Below are positions 60,901-64,000 of a stretch of 64,000 nt of DNA, piece by piece. Numbering within the stretch: the first letter of the stretch is position 1; each line of letters begins with the position of its first letter. Origin of the DNA: Limnoperna fortunei (lineage: Eukaryota > Mollusca > Bivalvia > Mytilida > Modiolidae). The notes beneath the pieces are model-generated. The model did not search any database and was not told the DNA's origin. It was given only the letters and a program-made list of their open reading frames with translations. The translations under genes and the position numbers were made by a program. The stretch spans positions 82,384,623 through 82,448,622 of the forward strand of contig OX104114.1 in assembly GCA_944474755.1 (NCBI GenBank), read 5' to 3'.

Positions 60901-61059
60901 GTGAATGTCCCATCTAAATATCTGTTATAGTTTCTGAGATAATGCAATTCACAATACATTTCATTGGTCCATGGGAAATAACTCTAAAAAAGGCCAATTA
61001 ATAAATAATGACAATTCAAGACCTGAATAAAAACTACATGTCGGCTTTTAGAATTCAGT
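57914..61059. other. Long gene-free interval
   Basis: No convincing exon. A loose direct repeat occurs near 58,990 and 59,085 (aaggtaa.c.aaa followed by cgtttc and aagaatac). A minus-strand frame at 58,439-58,651 has no recognisable character. Confidence 0.45.
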
Positions 61060-61850
61060 TTTGTGTCTCTTATGGTTAAGGAGGAGATTTGCACACAACA
61101 CAAGGTCACAAATGAAATGTGACTTTGACATTTGACCTTCTTCAAGGTCAATGATGACAAACATTAAAACGCCAAGTTTTGTTCATGAGTTAAAAAGTTA
61201 CACTATCAACTTGCAAAAATAAAAAAGTGAAATAACTCCTATATGGATCTGAACAATTTCTTAATGTGATATGTTACAAAGTGTCGCAAGGGCCTCGGTG
61301 GCCGAGGGGTTTAGGTAGTTCGTCTACTATTGATCACGTGGTCTGTTAACACTGAGATTGCGGGTTCGAATCTCACTGCGGACAGGGTGTACTCGACCCA
61401 AATTTTAATTGACAAGGATTGCTAGTTTTCCTGTGGCAGGTCGGGAGTTTTCTCCGGCTTCCTCTACCAATAAAAATTGGACTCCATGATATAGCTGAAA
61501 AATTGCTGGAAGTGGCGTTAAAATTCAAATAAACAAACACACAAAGTGTCGCAATAAATAACTCATCATGATGAAAAATTTTCTTTGCGACATCTTTTGT
61601 GGTTTCAAAGTTTACCTGCACACTAGGTTTTTATTGTCAGGGAAGAAAAATTCGTAAAGAAAAAGTGTTCGGTGTGCCAGGGTTAACTACTAAAGCCTAA
61701 TGTCTAATACATTCATAGTACACAGTGTCTTTACGACAAGTCGCGAAACGCAGTTTATAATGGGAAAAGAAATCTTGGCGGAAAAAAATAATAATAAACA
61801 GACAAATAACAGTAAGGCTTTCCACTCAGAAAATGGATAGCCTTACTAAG
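61060..61850 (+). mobile_element. Second hairpin-ended element, interrupted by a SINE
   Basis: The 3' end is a hairpin, taaggctttccact...tggatagcctta (61,812-61,848), preceded by gcggaaaaaaataataataa, matching the design at 57,083-57,152. Shared interior words include gtgactttgacatttgacc. The 5' boundary could not be fixed; 61,060 is a guess. Confidence 0.5.
61290..61540 (+). mobile_element. Complete tRNA-derived SINE (251 bp) with a 14-bp TSD
   Basis: It starts gggcctcggtggccgagggg (A box), followed by a B box, gggttcgaatctcactgcgg, then the family body (tgacaaggattgctag, caggtcggg, ttttctccgg) and the tail agctgaaaaattgctggaag, gtggcgtta, ending (AAAC)n-like. The perfect 14-bp repeat acaaagtgtcgcaa flanks it (61,276-61,289; 61,541-61,554), so insertion is recent. 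The head resembles tRNA-Ser/Leu. The layout recalls molluscan V-SINEs such as RUDI; the name is inferred. Confidence 0.92.
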
Positions 61851-62254
61851 TATTACGAAATACAGTGGTGTTTGTATACATCATAATTGGCGCCGGGGTA
61901 TTAAATTTCACTCGATTACCGAGAACTTGTCATGAGTAAACCATTTTAATAAACTTTTGAAGGGTGTTATTACGTTTTTCTGCCAAAATTCTGAGGAGGG
62001 GGTTCTACAGATAACCCTGACTTTATACCACAACTATAACACTATTTAAACAATGAGAGGATGGACATGATGGGGATTAGTACTTCACATTTCCTTTCTC
62101 TAAATATCCTATCCAGACATAATTTAAACTGTTGTTCAGACTGCAGTCACATTTGTTGTTATTGTCAAAAATGATCTAATGACTTTTCCGTTATTCTATT
62201 CCCATTTGGTACGTCCATTCTCAATATTGTGCACATGAATTCCGTCTAAAGGTT
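61851..62254. other. Spacer, no gene seen
   Basis: Unstructured AT-rich DNA between the hairpin element and the minisatellite. Confidence 0.5.
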
Positions 62255-63617
62255 TATAGATATTAGTCTAGTTTGTAATAAAATATTTGTCCGGAATGTT
62301 ATAGATATCCGACTGGTATTTTGTAGATATTTGTCTGGTTTGTAATAAAATATCTGTCCGGTATGTTATAGATATCCGACTGGTATTTTGTAGATATTTG
62401 TCTGGTTTGTAATAAAATATTTGTCCGGTATGTTATAGATATCCGACTGGTATTTTGTAGATATTTGTCTGGTTTGTAATAAAATATTTGTCCGGTATGT
62501 TATAGATATCCGACTGGTATTTTGTAGATATTTGTCTGGTTTGTAATAAAATATCTGTCTGGTATGTTATAGATATCCGACTGGTACTTTATAGATATTT
62601 GTCTGGTATTTTATAAATGTCTCTCTGGAATGTTAGAGATATCTGTCTGGTTTGTTATAGATATCTGTCTGATATGTTAAAGATATCTGTCTGGTATGTT
62701 ATAAATATCTCTCTGGAATGTTAGAGATATCTGTCTGGTATATTATATTTATATGGGATGTTAAAGATATTTGTCTGGTATTTTATAGATATCTGTCTGG
62801 TATGTTATAAATATCTGACTGGTATGTTAGAGATATCTGTCTTGTATGTTATAGATATCTGTATCGTATGTTATAGATATATGTCTGGTTAATTATAGAT
62901 ATCTGTCTGGTATATTATAGATATCTGTCTGGTATGTTATAGATATCTGTCTGGTATATTATAGATATTTGTCTTGTATGTTATAGATATCTGTCTGATA
63001 TGTTATAGATATTTGTCTGGTATTTTATAGATGTCTGTCTGGTATGTTATAGATATCTGTCTGGTATATTATAGATATCTATCCGTTATGTTATAGATCT
63101 CTGTCTGGTATGTTATAGATATTTGTCTGGTATGTTATAGAAAGCTGTCTGGTATGTTATAGATATCTGTCTGGTATGTTATAGATATCTGTCTAGTATG
63201 TTATAGATGTTATAGATATCTGTCTGGTATGTTATAGATAACTGTCTAGTATGTTATAGATATCTGTATAGTACGTTATAGATATCTGTATAGTATGTTA
63301 AATATATTTGTCTGATATGTTATAGATATCTGTCTGGTATGTTATAGATATCTGTCTGGTATGTTATAGATATCTGTTGGTTATGTTATAGATATCTGTT
63401 ATGTTATAGATATCTGTCTGTTGTATTATAGATATCTGTCTGGTATGTTATAGATATCTGTCTGGTATGTTATAGATATCTGTCTGGTACGTTATAGATA
63501 ACTGTATGGTACGTTATAGATATTTGTATAGTATGTTATAGATATCTGTCTGGTATGTTATAGATATCTGTCTGGTATGTTATATATATCTGTCTGTTAT
63601 GTTATAGATATTTATTC
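62255..63617. repeat. 22-bp minisatellite, about 60 units, with 67-bp higher-order copies at the left
   Basis: The basic unit is gatatctgtctggtatgtta plus ta. At the left, tgtaataaaatat recurs at 62,274, 62,341, 62,408, 62,475 and 62,542, a strict 67-bp spacing that groups three diverged monomers. To the right the units are single, with scattered variants and small indels. Because 22 is not a multiple of three and the units contain tag/taa, no frame stays open. Confidence 0.95.
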
Positions 63618-63703
63618 TCGTATTAGTATTATTCCTGGAATTTGATTGGTCAGTTACACGTCTTTACAAAACTAATATACCCGGGGCGTTGCTTAAGATA
63701 TAA

Positions 63704-63824
63704 TTCACGGAGGCTGTGGTTTATCATTGTTTTTCCACGGGGTGACCATTTATGTCGTATTATAAAATAACGACATAAATGGTCATCCCGTGGTAAAACA
63801 ATGATAAATCACAGCCTCCGTGAA
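63704..63824. repeat. Long near-perfect hairpin (about 56-bp arms)
   Basis: The left arm starts ttcacggaggctgtggttta and ends atttatgtcgt. The right arm inverts it, from acgacataaat to taaatcacagcctccgtgaa. The loop is about 10 bases (attataaaat). Only a few mismatches or small gaps interrupt the arms. No target duplication was resolved. Confidence 0.92.
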
Positions 63825-64000
63825 CTATTTCTATTCTAATAAGACAATTAGAGTACATTTATAATATTTTCGTACCTATAGAAAACACCATTTCCGCCAT
63901 AAACTGGCTGTTCCGTCAATGTAACACACAATATATTGCAACGGATAATTATAGCCGTGTCGCTATTTATAAGACTTATACGTCATATGCAATAGTTTTC
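63825..64000. other. Right edge, nothing recognised
   Basis: Short AT-rich stretch after the hairpin. An element to which the hairpin belongs may continue beyond the window. Confidence 0.4.

Noticed and set aside
61300..61385. tRNA gene with A and B boxes
   Set aside because: The cloverleaf 3' half does not close and the sequence continues into the SINE body and tail with flanking target duplications.

Overview
This is a piece of an animal nuclear genome, most likely from a bivalve mollusc or another lophotrochozoan. That is inferred from GT-AG introns with separate signal-peptide, Ig and transmembrane exons, strong AT richness, a tRNA-headed SINE whose head and tail recall molluscan V-SINEs such as RUDI, a full-length DIRS retrotransposon, and heavy minisatellite content. 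Nothing suggests a bacterial or organellar origin.

Layout. 1-1983: two tandem arrays (146-bp and 59-bp units). 2086-8138 (minus): a split gene for a type I membrane protein with a signal peptide, two Ig-like domains and one transmembrane helix. Five coding exons and a probable 5' UTR exon can be joined in phase; the cytoplasmic end is not seen. Its introns carry a small foldback element and two non-autonomous hAT-like elements with 6-bp target-site duplications (TSDs). 9,300-10,860: a small unrecognised ORF and a 5'-truncated SINE. 10,961-18,934: about 145 copies of a 55-bp satellite containing a nested 1,650-bp (30-unit) tandem duplication. 19,000-24,780: no convincing gene. 24,783-28,211 (plus): a two-exon gene for a 647-residue, mostly low-complexity protein that I do not recognise; its intron holds two SINEs and a foldback element.

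30,419-35,469 (plus): a DIRS-type tyrosine-recombinase retrotransposon inserted into a minus-strand SINE. It has inverted terminal repeats, a gag-like ORF, an RT-RNase H-methyltransferase ORF, a tyrosine recombinase broken by two frameshifts, and an internal complementary region that matches the joined outer ends. 35,563-40,700: mostly featureless, with one possible first coding exon at 40,040. 40,740-47,209: an old tandem duplication whose second copy has been opened by about 1.0 kb and 4.0 kb of inserted DNA, including a decayed non-LTR retrotransposon (minus). 48,480-48,720: a Gypsy-type pol tail. 49,735-50,690: a diverged tandem repeat. 51,615-52,456 and 57,611-57,911: TA-flanked inverted-repeat elements. 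56,122-57,152 and about 61,060-61,850: two hairpin-ended elements of one family, the second interrupted by a SINE with a perfect 14-bp TSD. 62,255-63,617: a 22-bp minisatellite with a 67-bp higher-order form. 63,704-63,824: a long hairpin.

Only two host genes are well supported. Most of the remaining structure is mobile or tandemly repeated DNA, and much of it is nested, so insertion order can be read. All similarity statements come from reading the sequence and recalling family hallmarks; no search was run.
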